This document shows, piece after piece, positions 31,642 through 42,459 of a DNA stretch of 64,000 bases (position 1 is the first letter of the stretch; each line of letters starts with the position of its first letter). Source of the DNA: an uncultured Candidatus Altimarinota bacterium. Lineage in GTDB: Bacteria; Patescibacteriota; Gracilibacteria; BD1-5; JAGOOR01. The notes under the pieces are model-generated. The model did no database searches and was not told the origin of the DNA. It was given only the letters and a program-made list of their open reading frames with translations. Made by a program: the position numbers and the translations under genes. The stretch spans positions 62,001 to 126,000 of the forward strand of contig CALEVN010000026.1 of the NCBI GenBank assembly GCA_937924685.1, written 5' to 3'.

Positions 31642-31986
31642 TTATTTCCTTTTTTCAAAAAGTTTCTGAGCATCTTTGAGAAGTGCTGAGGGTATCTTTT
31701 TTTCAAGAATCGTGAGTCACTTTTTAAGCGTAAAAACACATTGAAAATACTTCTCTGATGGGATTTTGAGAAGAGGAAGAATGCCGTCGTACAGACCACG
31801 GCGATAGCGATTCCTCTGCACAGCACGCTTATCATGTTTACGAGAGATGCTCACCGCAATGCGATGATTTTTTCCACCACGTGCTTCGAGACAATGCATA
31901 CTCCAAAATTCCGAAAAAAAGGGTCTTCCTTTTTTGAAGACCCTGCTTACTTCGTATTCTCTGAGTCGGTATTTTTTTGCTATCAT
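31642..31986 (-). CDS. rnpA: Ribonuclease P protein component
   Basis: The 114-aa basic protein binds RNase P RNA for tRNA 5' processing. The RNR motif appears as RAVQRNRYRRGLYDGI, preceded by the central-cleft segment NHRIAVSISRKHDKRA. One UGA (31717) is read as Gly and extends the protein 24 residues to a TAA, giving the usual length. It is 16 nt downstream of rpmH on the same strand. Confidence 0.92.
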
Positions 31987-32002
31987 GCGAGAGGGTTATG
32001 AC

Positions 32003-32230
32003 CTACTTGCTCTTCTTTTTTGCTTTTACTGTTTTAGCTTTTTTCTTTGGAATGATGTGAAATTTTGGATTTCCTTTTGGAGACTTGAGACGAATAGGAT
32101 AGCTCGGAGTCAATTGATGACGACCTTTCTGACGACGTCGTTTGAGGACATTTCGACCAGTAGCTGTGATTGTTCGAGCGAGGAATCCGTGTTTTCGGAG
32201 ACGTCTGCGTTTTTTGAGTTTACCAAGCAT
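32003..32230 (-). CDS. rpmH: 50S ribosomal protein L34 with C-terminal extension
   Basis: The 75-aa protein contains the L34 core [20 protein letters not shown] followed by [17 protein letters not shown]. The ordinary protein is 44-47 aa; here about 30 extra residues, ending in a Lys/Ala-rich tail ([14 protein letters not shown]), follow. No UGA. A TTGACT/TATTAT promoter-like pair lies upstream (about 32245-32280, minus strand). First gene of the rpmH-rnpA-yidC cluster. Confidence 0.93.
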   Translation of the reverse strand: MLGKLKKRRRLRKHGFLARTITATGRNVLKRRRQKGRHQLTPSYPIRLKSPKGNPKFHIIPKKKAKTVKAKKKSK

Positions 32231-32287
32231 AGAAGAGAATTAAATGATAGATGGATAATATGAAAAAAATCGGGAAGTCAAGCTTGT

Positions 32288-33607
32288 TTATTTTGTGACA
32301 ATGAGCTCTTTTGTCGGGTCGTAAAAATCGAGGTTTTTCTCACCAATGATATCCACCATATGATCGAGGAGCTTCTCGAGTTTTACTTCTACTTGAGTGC
32401 CTTTCTCCATATTCTTGAGCTGGCAGACTCCACGACGAGCCTCCATGATACCGATGATAGCGACATATTTTGCTTTGAGTCAGTTCGCTTTTTTGAGTTG
32501 TGTTTTCATCGAAGGTGAACCAAACGAAGCGAGGACATTGAGACCCATTTCACGGGCTTTGATACTGAGAGGGAGGGCGAGTTTTTTTGCTTCTTCGCCG
32601 ACCTGAATGAAGTAGAGATCGATCGTGTCTTTATTTTTTACCGTGAGACCTGATTCGACCATCGCATCGATGAGTCGCTCAACACCAATAGCAAATCCTG
32701 CTGCTGGAACAGTATTTTTGCTGCCGAGACTTGTCGCGAGATCATCATATCGACCACCACCACAAAAAGAATCTTGAGAGCGTCCAGAATTATCGACACA
32801 CTCGAATACGACGTCGCAATAATAATCGAGACCACGAACGAGGTTCGCATCTTCGACAAAGTCGATACCGAGAATGGTGAGATATTCTTTGACTGATTCG
32901 TAGTAGGCAATCGAATCTTTTTTCATGAAGTCACGGAGCTTCGGCGCAAAAGGTAAAATCTCACGAACATCAGGATTTTTAGAATCGAGAAGACGGAGGG
33001 GATTATTTTCGACACGTGCCTGATCTATCTCATCGAGGAGGTGTGATTTTCCACGAAAAAATGCCTGGAGTTCTGCGACATAGGCTTCACGCTCCTTGGT
33101 GTTTCCGAGTGTATTAATCTTTGTCGTAAATTTTCCCTTGAGACCACAATCAGACAAAATCTTCACAGCCATGTGGATATTCTCAGCATCGAGAACTGGA
33201 TCACGTTCTCCAATAATCTCTGATCCAATCTGGTGAAATTGTCGATATCGCCCCTTCTGAGGTCGATCATAGCGAAAATGAGGCTCGATATAGAAGAGAT
33301 AAACTGGCTGAGATTCAGCTTGAAAATTTTCTAAATATGAACGCATCACGCCTGCGGTTGATTCAGGTTTGAGGACGAGATCACGACCTTTCTTATCCTG
33401 AAATTCATAGAGTTCTTTGCTGACGACATCTGTATGAGCTCCAACAGAACGCACGATGAGATCACGCATCTCCATGATAGGAGTCGAGATACGAGTAAAT
33501 CAAAAATGTCGAAAAATATGTCGAGAAACCTTTTTGATAAACGTGTAATAACGCTGCTGCTCGCCGAACCAATCTTGCGTTCCGCGTACTTTTTGAGGGA
33601 TTTCCAT
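32288..33607 (-). CDS. hisS: Histidyl-tRNA synthetase
   Basis: The 439-aa class II synthetase has motif 1 region VRGTQDWFGEQQRYY, motif 2 FRYDRPQKGRYRQFHQIGSE, the histidine-A motif LVRGLDYYCDVVFE, GGGRYDDL and motif 3 AAGFAIGVERL. The C-terminal anticodon-binding domain (YFIQVGEEAKKLAL ... ARRGVCQLKNMEKG) is complete only when UGA 32480 is read as Gly; a second UGA codes Gly in HFGFTRIST. Charges tRNA-His. Confidence 0.96.
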
Positions 33608-33739
33608 AGAAAGATTTGATATACAAACTGCGTCAAGTATAGCGTTTTTATCTATTAATCAATGAAAAACTCTGACATTTTTTTTCCATTCTTCACACAA
33701 TCCTCACAAATCGCCTCTAGTCAAGTCTCTATTTTTGTA

Positions 33740-33745
33740 TATAGT
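33740..33745 (+). promoter_or_regulatory. -10 box of a putative leaderless promoter
   Basis: TATAGT ends 7 nt before the ATG at 33753. Confidence 0.45.
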
Positions 33746-33752
33746 GCAGAAT

Positions 33753-34241
33753 ATGAAAATATCAAAACTCTTCCTCGTAGCCGTCTGTGCTTTCTTTATC
33801 CTTCCATCTTTCTGACAAGAGAAAGCTGATAAAAATAAAGACCTCTACGATTTTGCAGCACCTGTCGTCGATACAAAAGTAGACGATAAAGACGTCAAAA
33901 AAGATGATGCAAAGAAAGACGATACAAAAGACGCTGATCTCGTCGCTGATGCTCAGACCCTTATTCGTGATAAGCTCGTCCAGAAATATCAAGTGCGTCT
34001 CGATGAGGTCATCGATCGTCTCACGGGCCGACTCGGCACTTCTTCTGCGACAGTCCAGAGAGAAGCACTCAGTGATCTCAAGAAGACTATGAGTGATCGC
34101 AAGGATCTCGTCGTCGCTCGCAAGGATCTCGATCCTCTCAAGCGTGATCTCATCTTGGCTCTCCTCGACCATGTGATCTATCGTATTGATGGCATCATCA
34201 AGCAATCAGCCCATACCGAGAGTCAGCAATCAAAAGCATAA
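33753..34241 (+). CDS. Secreted coiled-coil protein, hypothetical
   Basis: The 162-aa protein has a signal peptide (residues 1-21, MKISKLFLVAVCAFFILPSF) followed directly by a UGA-encoded Gly. A Lys/Asp-rich low-complexity linker and a helical C-terminal half (YQVRLDEVIDRLTGRLG, then DLKKTMSDRKDLVVARKDL) predicted to form a coiled coil follow. No family recognised. A strong terminator follows 13 nt after the stop, and it appears to be a single-gene unit. Confidence 0.72.
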
Positions 34242-34251
34242 ATCATTTTCA

Positions 34252-34281
34252 CAAAAAAGACCTCCGCACGGAGGTCTTTTT
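34252..34281 (+). terminator. Rho-independent terminator
   Basis: AAAAAAGACCTCC-GCAC-GGAGGTCTTTTT, a perfect stem with a U-tract, after the secreted coiled-coil gene. Confidence 0.92.
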
Positions 34282-34308
34282 GATAGTTAAGTAATCCAGC
34301 TTTGTCTG

Positions 34309-34422
34309 GGTACTTTTGGTAGCAAAAGTACCCAAAACTATTTAGGGGAGCCAAAACTCGCTATAGACCACGTTCTTCAATTTTCTGTTTTCATCCCGCT
34401 CAGACAGTTGCTCCCCTAAAAA
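34309..34422. repeat. Long dispersed repeat, copy 2
   Basis: GGTACTTTTG-GTAG-CAAAAGTACC, then TTTAGGGGAG, an AT-rich middle and CAGTTGCTCCCCTAAAAA; same organisation as 16091-16200. The CG/GC to AG/CT change in the outer arms preserves pairing between TTTAGGGGxG and the CCCCTAAA end. Confidence 0.75.
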
Positions 34423-34458
34423 ACTATGTCTGATTTTTTTTGAGGTACGGATTTTATA

Positions 34459-34935
34459 TTATTCTATGATAGTAGTTTTGATGATTTCTACTTTCTTGAA
34501 TGGTCGGTCGCCACTGTCTGTCTGGACGAGGGCGATAGTGTCGACGACTTCCATACCTGTGACGACTTTACCAAAGACGCTGTGCTTACCATCGAGCCAG
34601 CTCGTCTCTAGTGCGTGGACGATGAAAAACTGACTCCCATTCGTATTCGGTCCAGCGTTTGCCATAGAGATATATCATTTTTGGTGTGATAATTCTGGGT
34701 GAAATTCATCTTCAAATCTCTCTCCATAAATACTCTCACCGCCTCGACCAGTGCCAGTCGGATCGCCACCTTGGATCATGAAATCCTGGATAACACGGTG
34801 AAAAATAGTGCCGTCGTAATAACCCTTTTTTGCGAGTTCTACGAAATTCTGTGCTGTCTTTGGGACTTTATCTGCGAAGATCTCGAGCGTGATATCACCA
34901 TGATTGGTGTGGAGTGTGACGGTAGGATTGGACAT
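34459..34935 (-). CDS. Peptidyl-prolyl cis-trans isomerase, cyclophilin type
   Basis: The 158-aa cyclophilin has [39 protein letters not shown] (catalytic Arg, Phe and Gln) and [16 protein letters not shown]. One UGA gives Gly in [10 protein letters not shown], where the family has Gly. The start at 34935 gives the usual [13 protein letters not shown]; an open extension upstream is hydrophobic and less likely. There is no signal peptide, so it should act in the cytoplasm as a folding helper. Confidence 0.94.
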
Positions 34936-35090
34936 AATAAAGAATGAAAAATATATGCAGAAAAGAATAGCGAAAAGGCTAATATTGCAAGGTATACAAG
35001 AATCCAATACTCAATATGCTGCGCAGCACTATTGTTACATTTGAGCTCATGTGCGAAATATCAGTCCTAAAAAAGAAATAAGAGACTATA

Positions 35091-36011
35091 TTACACTTTC
35101 TCACACCACAATTTATTTATCATAGCGATAGTAGTTTTGTAGACATTACCAGTTCCTTTCTTGATATTCCAAGGTCCAAGAATTTTATCACTGTACTTCT
35201 CTTGAAATCTGATAACTGCCTGATAGTCACTCTCTTTATAGATACCATCTATAATTAATTTTTCTCCTTCAAATGTATTGAGAAAATATTGTATTTTTTT
35301 CACTGTAGCGACATCATTTTCCTTTCCTAGAGCTACGTAAAAGGATAGTAATTCCCTGCATGCTGTGGGAGCTGAGTTTGTGGGTGGCACGGGAGTAGTT
35401 GTAGGAGATGGAATAGTTCCTCTGTCGACTGGCTCAGAGAATACTTCTTTCGTTGGTGGTTCTACAGGTGTCACTTCGGCAACAGGGGTAGCTATTGGAG
35501 TAGCTATAACTTCTGGTACTGGGTCTGGAAGAGGAGGCGAATAGCCACCATGACGAGTACTCACTATAGTAAATGATGGTGCCGTAACAGTATCTATAGG
35601 ATTGTGAGAATTATCCTCCGTTCGAAATGTTAATGAGTACGTCCCAGCTGTTGCATTTGGGTTTGTAGTTGTGACTACTATGACAGATCATGCAGCAATG
35701 ATAGTGTTGGCACCGAGATATCAGTTTCCACTATAACTATAGAGAATATTTGGGCCTCCATTCACTGTAAAAGTGGCTCAATTGTAATAATGCATATCAA
35801 AACCACTGGTCTGTATCGAGATAAGACCATTTGCTGGAATATCTGTTGCTGTGGTAAATGTAAATGTATGTGTTGCTGTGGCTCCTGGCTCCCATGTATC
35901 AGCTGTGTGGGAGAAATCAGTGAGAGAACCAGCAAATACTGGAGACACGAGAAACAGATGAATGCCGATAATTCAAACGAATAACCGATAGAGATGCTTT
36001 TTAATTTTCAT
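35091..36011 (-). CDS. Exported protein with C-terminal peptidoglycan-binding-like domain
   Basis: The 306-aa protein has a signal peptide (MKIKKHLYRLFVGIIGIHLF, cleavage near VFAGS). A beta-sandwich-like domain (ATATHTFTFTTATDIPANGL; up to about residue 150), a Pro/Val/Thr linker (PVPEVIATPIATPVAEVTPV) and a C-terminal domain resembling PG_binding_1 (VKKIQYFLNTFEGEKLIIDGIYKESDYQ then AVIRFQEKYSD) follow. Four UGA codons are read as Gly, all in the N-terminal domain. It probably attaches to peptidoglycan; the function of the N-terminal domain is unknown. Confidence 0.78.
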
Positions 36012-36261
36012 AAAGAGAGATAAGAAGTATGTTCTTATCTTATCATACCATAGCTTCATATGTCAAATATATTAAAAGCCCCCTTTAGAGGCTTTATAAA
36101 ATGCAACTGCAGGCCTTTTCTTGTGGCAATGTTCGAAACTTTGCCGAGAACTATGATAGAATAATGGTTAGCAGAGAAACCAGAATAAATAGATCAGTAT
36201 TATAACTTAATTTATGAGGTTATTTTCTCTATTCCAGAGGAGCTGTAGAACTTATTGAGAG
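36012..36261. other. Intergenic region with weak terminator
   Basis: AAAGCC-CCCTTTAGA-GGCTTT at about 36076-36096 could terminate transcription. The remaining AT-rich sequence has no gene that I can support. Confidence 0.4.
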
Positions 36262-36831
36262 TTATTTTCTTTTTTGTAGCAATTTATTGGCAACCTCAGT
36301 AAGAGGAACTTTCTTATCAGAAAAAAGTTTTAGAACGTCTTGTACGAGCTTTTCATTTGGAACCATAAAATAGAGAGAAATACCCTCATTAGCAAAATCA
36401 ATCAGAATAGTATTTTTGAGGACTCATAAATAATTATTTTCTAGAGCTATATCAACACTCTTAATTTTTTTTAGTGAGCGTTTTTTCATTCCAAACTTAC
36501 CGAATATTCGTCAAAAAACTCAATAAAAATATATATTTTCACGATCTATAATAATCTTCGTGAGACTTGTTTTTGTTAGCCCAAGGTATTGGTTAAAATT
36601 GAGTGAAGAAAATATCACCGGTATGATATTTTCTGTGCCTCATTTATTCGTATATATTGCCCATTTTTTTGATCTAGCGCAATCTCCAATTTGTTTTACC
36701 AAAAAACAAAAAATTATAACTATAAAAAGTGCGCAGTAAAATTCCGGGCGATTGTATCAGTGTAATAAAGCTACCATACTAGGGTAGCCATTTGTATATA
36801 CATCTTCTATTGTTCGCCATCAATTGCTCAT
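36262..36831 (-). CDS. Hypothetical membrane protein
   Basis: This 189-aa frame only exists with UGA as sense: six UGA-Gly codons break it into pieces too short to notice otherwise. It has a short N-terminal region, one hydrophobic helix (EFYCALFIVIIFCFLV) and a beta-rich cytoplasmic or exported part (GTENIIPVIFSSLNFNQYLG; IDRENIYFYGVFGRIFGKFG). It ends with helical VLKLFSDKKVPLTEVANKLL. The layout resembles small PH-like membrane proteins, but I cannot assign a family. It is downstream of the GT2 gene on the same strand. Confidence 0.65.
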
Positions 36832-36907
36832 CTATCGAGAATATTAAAAAATTATTTATTGTAAAACTTATTTAATTTTTAAGTTATTTAAAAATAAATA
36901 AAAGCCC

Positions 36908-38641
36908 TTAAGAAGCATCTTTTATCATTTTGACTCCTTCAAATATGAATTCATCTCCACTCCACAGGTATCCAACTTATTCTTCTATATTAAAGTACAG
37001 CTTTGGGAATAACATATCGAGTTCAGTAATCTTATCTTGAATTTCTTTAATAGATACTGACGTCCTCATGCTGTCGACTCATATGAGATGAGCTTGAGCT
37101 TCTTGTTTCATCTTTCCTATAGATCCAACTCAACTCTCTTTAGCTTCCGATACTTTCCATTCATGCTCAAAACCAATTAATGCTTCATAAGGCTTTAGCA
37201 AAATACAGAGAGTGTTATGAATGAGTTGTCTGTGTTTCCTGAAATATGTAGTGAAATCATAAATGTGAGAATATTGTTTTATTGCCACATCATGCTTATT
37301 AATAAGTTCTTCTAATTCCTCCATTTTAAGGCGGATTTTGACGTAGAGTAGAATAAATTTTACACCAAAAGCACCTAATTTCATCTCCTTGGCTTTCTTT
37401 AATGCTGTTCTAAGATTTGTTCTTTCTACTTCCATGAGACTTGGGGAGTCTTGCATTACCTCTTCGGCAGCCTCAGCGAGAGATATATTGGGGAATTTTC
37501 CTTTTACTTCTTTTATTACTTCTTCTCGTACTAATGGATGCAAGAATGGGCCCATAAAATCCTTGAATTCTTCCAACATTTGATACCACCTCTCTATTTT
37601 TTCTGCTTCTATCGTGATTTTAAATTTATCAAGCACTTCTTGGAACCGTTGTATCCATTTGTCTTTTTTCAGACATCCATCCGAGTTGAGTAATAAAAAA
37701 TTAGCTATTTCTTGAATAACAATCGCAAATTGTTTTGAGGGGAGATAGGGTGTTTCTATATCGTATAATGCACGACTTTTTTTATCCATTGTCTGTCCAA
37801 AACCATGTCATTCTGGCGTTCTAAGAGATACTCGTGAACTAGTATAGACTGATAGGTGTTCATCAAAATCAATTCATTCGCCCAACAAACTTACGTGCAT
37901 GCCAAATAAAACATCTTCTGCACCACTTACTTCTGGGAAGGTGCCTACGGCTTTGAATACTCTGTTTTGTACCACTAAATTGGATCCAGGTATATGAGGG
38001 ACATATGCTCGTCATGAATGAGTCCAAATGCTTTCCATATCAGGTGATCCTATGTAGGTCAGCCAAAGGCTTTCTATCAAATCTACTACTTTCTGATCAT
38101 CATTCATGAGGCACTCTTCTGAATAAACTTTTACTGGTCCTGTCAGGGCACCATACCTTTGTTCATGTCTCAATTTTAAAGCCTGTTTTAGGTATTCTTT
38201 CCCGAGCAGTGTATCTGCATCAGTTCCAATTAAAATGCCATTTTTTGTTGTTTTTCCACTGGCAGCGCGAAATCATACTCCTCGAGCAATGCCAACATTG
38301 CATACTTCAGGTGCTATGTCTCCCCGAAATAAATCCACTTCAATGAAGTTTACTCGGCTTTTTGTGAGATACTTTATTATATTAGCATCTCTCTTACGTC
38401 TTTTTTTGATTTCCTTACCTTGCCTTCCTTCCTCTACTTCTCACAAAAACTGACTTGTTTTAAGGTTATTTCTTTTAATAGCAGCTGTCGATCGAGATGA
38501 ATTGTTTATAACCACAAAAACAGCAACTTTTATTCTTTTGCTTAATTTGTCTACCAAAGCTGCAATACGTACCAACGTACGGTCTATATCTCTTCACTCG
38601 TCGTAACTGGGTATGACTATTGATACGTCATAATTGGACAT
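36908..38641 (-). CDS. GT2-family glycosyltransferase with helical C-terminal domain (internal TAA near the end)
   Basis: The product is 554 aa from the ATG at 38641 to a TAA at 36977. The N-terminal 270 residues are a GT-A glycosyltransferase: VSIVIPSYDEGRDIDRTLVRI, the metal-binding ILIGTDADTLLG (DAD) and VSGAEDVLFGMHVSLLG (ED acceptor-site motif). The C-terminal half is helical with no known family. Eight UGA codons are read as Gly. After the TAA the same frame continues 22 codons (VGYLWSGDEFIFEGVKM...) to a second TAA at 36908. The tail looks protein-coding, so the first TAA may be a recent mutation of a UGA-Gly codon, or may be read through. The coordinates include the tail. Confidence 0.8.
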
Positions 38642-38660
38642 AAGCCCTTAAATTAAATAA

Positions 38661-38682
38661 AACACTATACTTATAGTGTTTT
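38661..38682 (-). terminator. Hairpin terminator after tRNA-Cys
   Basis: AAAACACTATA-CT-TATAGTGTTTTT, a perfect stem 18 nt beyond the tRNA 3' end on the minus strand. Confidence 0.7.
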
Positions 38683-38699
38683 TATTTATTATGTCAAAT

Positions 38700-38773
38700 T
38701 GGAGGCACCTGCCGGAGTCGAACCGGCTTCCAGAGCTTTGCAGGCTCCTGTATGACCGTTCTACCAAGGCGCC
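38700..38773 (-). tRNA. tRNA-Cys (GCA)
   Basis: A 74-nt cloverleaf with acceptor GGCGCCT/AGGTGCC, anticodon stem-loop GAGCCTGCAAAGCTC (anticodon GCA), T-loop TTCGACTC and encoded 3' CCA. Confidence 0.95.
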
Positions 38774-38872
38774 ACGCTTTGCAAAGACAAAATACAAGGT
38801 ACAAAATACAGAGTAAAAAAAGTCTTTCGAACAGTGAGGCGATTATAGAGCCACAAGGGACTTTTGCAAACT

Positions 38873-39460
38873 TTATTCAATGATATTTCTCCTGCACAGG
38901 CTCGTACGTACTCCATGGAGGACTTGTTGAGCTGTCAACATATGTTGTCCTTCGATTCTCTCGTGATTTCTCTCTCATCTATGCTCTTCTTTTGCTATTT
39001 CCTCTGCCCATTTGGCGTGTCATGCATAATCCTCGAAACCATTATAAAAATCAATCCATCAGAGGACGTCTGCCAAATCTGCTTCTACAATTTCTCTTCA
39101 TACATTAAACGGATTTGCATTGAGGAGTATCATGCCGGTTGCTGTTCTCCGTGCAATTGGAGACGCAAGTACACCGCCTGCGCCGGCTGAACTCGCCATG
39201 ATGATCACCATCTTGTCCCTTATGCGATCCGCAAGAGTCTGAAGACACTGCTCTGTATGTGGTTGTATTTCGTGATTATGATATTTTTGCTGACAGCCTA
39301 TAAAACCCACTCACCATTGATTCAGTTGATTCCCCACAGTTCTGTATTTATCATGAAATCATACATGTGAATGTGGCTCAATCTCATGTGTTATAGGTCG
39401 ACCCGGAAAATTGATTATCACAGTTTTTGCATCAGGGAGTGATAGGTCGAGAAAATCCAT
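38873..39460 (-). CDS. Hypothetical protein in operon with UPF0489 protein
   Basis: The 195-aa protein needs six UGA-Gly codons. The first third is beta-rich with a histidine cluster (THEIEPHSHVGFHDKYRTVG). The centre has MVIIMASSAGAGGVLASPIA followed by RRTATGMILLNANPFNVG, which looks like a Rossmann-type or hydrolase core with a small-residue loop. The C-terminus is helical and charged. No family recognised. It starts 4 nt after the UPF0489 gene stop, implying co-translation. Confidence 0.68.
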
Positions 39461-39464
39461 ACGT

Positions 39465-40214
39465 TTAAAATAATTTTCTGAGATATTCTAATGCTTTCTT
39501 TTGATTGATAAAGAGCGGACTGGTAGCAATCGTGATGATATCAGCACGTTCTATCCAGTATTTCGTGGTGGCGAGAGTTTTCCCTTCATCAAATCCCTGC
39601 GAGAAATAGTCGAGATCGATATCGACAATAACAGGGTTTTGAGTTTCAAGTTTTGAGTTTCAAGTTTTTTGAAGAGCATTATTTTCCCAGATAAAAGTAC
39701 CCGCTCATTCACGCTCTTCTCCTGTCACCATGACTGCTTCGGAGATTAGCCCCGTTGCAAGTGCAGGGACGATAAAATCAGCGATAGTGAGGACCGTGTT
39801 TGTATAGTTCTCTATTTCTCATAATCTTCAATCATTGTTGTTTGTAGATTGATCATTGTAGATTTGACTTGGCGTTGCCAAGTCTGTGTGTTGATCGATA
39901 TGGACGAGACGACTTCATCGCTGGATGTATCACCGTGAGAGAGCATCATACCAAAAGGCAAAAACGTGATTGTGATTATCACATATCCATGTTGGTACTT
40001 TCGAATTCTTGAGAAACACAAAATGCTTGAGTCATTTTCCTGCAACGATTTTTCCATCGACTTCTGCCTCGATGACTATTTCGTTGCTGAGTTGGACATC
40101 ATCTATCGTTCACTCAATCAGACTCGGAACCACAATAGTTTTATTCTCTCGTTCTTCGTAGTTGAGACGATTGTTGGAAATGGGGGCAGAGATGATTTTT
40201 TTCTCATGATACAT
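39465..40214 (-). CDS. UPF0489-family protein (arginase-like fold)
   Basis: The 249-aa protein has the three motif blocks of UPF0489: WICDNHNHVFAFWYDAL, LVHIDQHTDLATP and VDIDLDYFSQGFD, whose Asp/His residues resemble a binuclear metal site of the arginase/deacetylase type. Eight UGA-Gly codons occur, e.g. in SRGYIQRGSRLVHID. The start is ATG 40214; no better start is present upstream. Biochemical function of the family is unknown; hydrolase activity is inferred. It is paired with the downstream hypothetical gene and divergent from trpS. Confidence 0.82.
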
Positions 40215-40319
40215 ACCGACATCATAATACAAAAGACAAAGTACAAAAGACAAAATATTTCTCGTAATTCGTAATTGTTAATTTTTCATTGATTCTTATA
40301 CTCTCACTAAATAAAAACT

Positions 40320-41456
40320 ATGAAACGAATGCTCACAGGTATCAAACCAACTGGCACCTTTCCACATGTTGGCAATCTCATGGGGGCGATGCTTCCACTC
40401 GCCGAACAAGCAAAAAAATACGATACAGCGATATTTATCCCTGATCTCCACGCGCTCACGAGCATCCGTGATGGTAAAGTCTTGAACGAAAATATTCGTA
40501 ACGGATTAATCTCTTACCTTGCTATTCTTGGACGTGATACAGACGTCACTATTTTCCGACAATCAGATATCGTCGGACTCACGAAACTCAGTTGGATTCT
40601 CTCGTGTTTTACACCGTATTCACTCATGCTTCGTGCGCATACAATTAAGGATTTTGAATGAAAAAAGGAGGATTATGAATATAAAATTGCATACGCTAAG
40701 TGAAGGATTGATGTTTTACAGGAATTACAACCTAGATGAGCTAATTTAATTACTTCTAACGATCTTAAACAAGCAGAATTAGAGCTGTTGAATCTTTCTA
40801 ATAAACTTCGTGAAACAAAAGAAGAATATTATGATGGACTGAACATGTGAACCTTTGATTACCCAATCCTCATGGCTGCGGACATTATTGGATATGATGT
40901 CGATGTTGTACCAGTGGGCAAAGATCAGCTCCAACACCTCGAGATGGCGCGTGATATGGCTCGCTATGTGAATCATCACTACGGTGAGGAGATTCTCCGA
41001 GAACCAAAGGCGATTATTGATGATGAGATTGCGGTGATTCCTGGTCTCGATGGTCGCAAGATGAGCAAGTCGTACAACAACTATATCAGTATGTTTGAGA
41101 GCTCGGCTGACCTCAAGAAAAAAATCGCAGGAATTCCAACTGATGATAAAAAATTGGAAGATAAAAAAGATCCTGATACGTGTAAAGTTTTTGCTCTGAT
41201 AAAAACCTTTGGAGAGAAAAAAGAAGTCGAAGAAATTCGCGCAAAATACAAAAAAGGTGGTTATGGTTACGGACACGCAAAACAAGAACTCCATGCTATC
41301 CTCGATAGATTTCTCGCTCCGTATCGTGACGCGTACGCAGAACTCAATAAACTCTCTGACGAAGAACTCTTTGAGCCAGTCCGACGTGGCAATGCGAAGA
41401 TGCAGAAGAGACTCGACGAAGTATTGGCACGACTCAAAAAATATATAGGCGTATAA
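40320..41456 (+). CDS. trpS: Tryptophanyl-tRNA synthetase with an atypical insertion
   Basis: The 378-aa class I enzyme has the HIGH-like PHVGNLMG motif, the tryptophan-pocket region DIVGLTKLSWILSCFTPYSLM and the signature KMSKS in GLDGRKMSKSYNN. Between the RAHTIKDFE helix and FDYPILMAADI, where bacterial TrpRS usually has about 20 residues, there are about 60, Lys/Glu/Leu-rich and probably helical (residues about 114-175). Four UGA-Gly codons cluster in or at the borders of this segment. The catalytic motifs are intact, so the enzyme should be active. Confidence 0.93.
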
Positions 41457-41458
41457 TC

Positions 41459-42457
41459 ATGCATTCAAGACAAAAAGAGCTCATCAAAGCGAAGGATATT
41501 TTTTGGCACAGCAAAATGCGTGTGCTCAAGATCTGTATTGGGACATTTTCTCGCACGCCACTTCTCTGAAAACGAGGGAAAAAGAATGCCAAACGTATGC
41601 AGTTTCGGACTGAATGAATCGCTCTTGAGAACATACCACAAGCACTTCGAGGTACATCATTTCTCTTTATGACTGACCCACATATCGGATGAAATATCGA
41701 CGAGATTGCGCCAGAAGTAGCACAGGGAATAAGTGGACTCCTCGCACAGTCCGACCCAGAAAAAACATACATCCTGCATGGTGGTGACTTTATCTGCGGC
41801 GATTCGAGTGTATATTCAACATCAGAGCAAGATATCACCGAAGTGGCCGATATACTTTTTGCACCGACAAAAGACTACAAGCATTTTGGCGTCATCGGGA
41901 ATCATGATGAAGAAGATCTCGACTTTCCTCGCATGCGAAAGTATCTCGAAGAAAAATACAAACTCCACTTCATGACACAACCGAGAGATACAAAGCGGAT
42001 TCATACCGGTAATGCAGAGCTCGATATTCATGGCATCCATACGCTTCTCGATAATCTCGAAGTGATGGATATAGCGGATCGCAACATCCTCCTCGATACG
42101 TATATTCATCTCCTGACACAGAGCCAGGCAGATATGCATGTGGTACTCTTACATAATCCAGATGGTCTCGAGTATCTCCTTGAGCGACTCAAGAAAACTG
42201 GAAAAAAACTCACAAAACCGACTCTCTTCCTCGCTGGACATACCCATGGTGCAACCCTCGATCTTCCCGTGATTCGTCGAGGGGCACTCCGCGTCTGCAA
42301 GACCCGATTTAAGCGCTACAAAGGATGGTATGGTCCAAAGGGAAAATATGCTCAGACAGGAAATTGGAAGCTCTACGTCTCGACTGGTATGGGCAATGGT
42401 CCAGGATTTGATTTTCGTATCAATGCGCATCCAGAAGTAGTTTTATTCACTCTTTAA
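41459..42457 (+). CDS. Metallophosphoesterase, calcineurin-like
   Basis: The 332-aa protein has the motif series FLFMTDPHIGG (DxH), LHGGDFICGD (GD), GVIGNHDEED (GNHD), VVLLHNPD (H) and LFLAGHTHGAT (GHxH). It resembles YkuE/YaeI-type enzymes. The first 60 residues are basic and lack a clear membrane anchor. Three UGA-Gly codons, one in HIGGNID. It begins 2 nt after the trpS stop, so it is probably co-transcribed. Substrate unknown. Confidence 0.87.
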
Positions 42458-42459
42458 GT

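Noticed and set aside
38774..38872. Further tRNA beside tRNA-Cys
   Set aside because: No acceptor or anticodon stem could be built in the flanking sequence.
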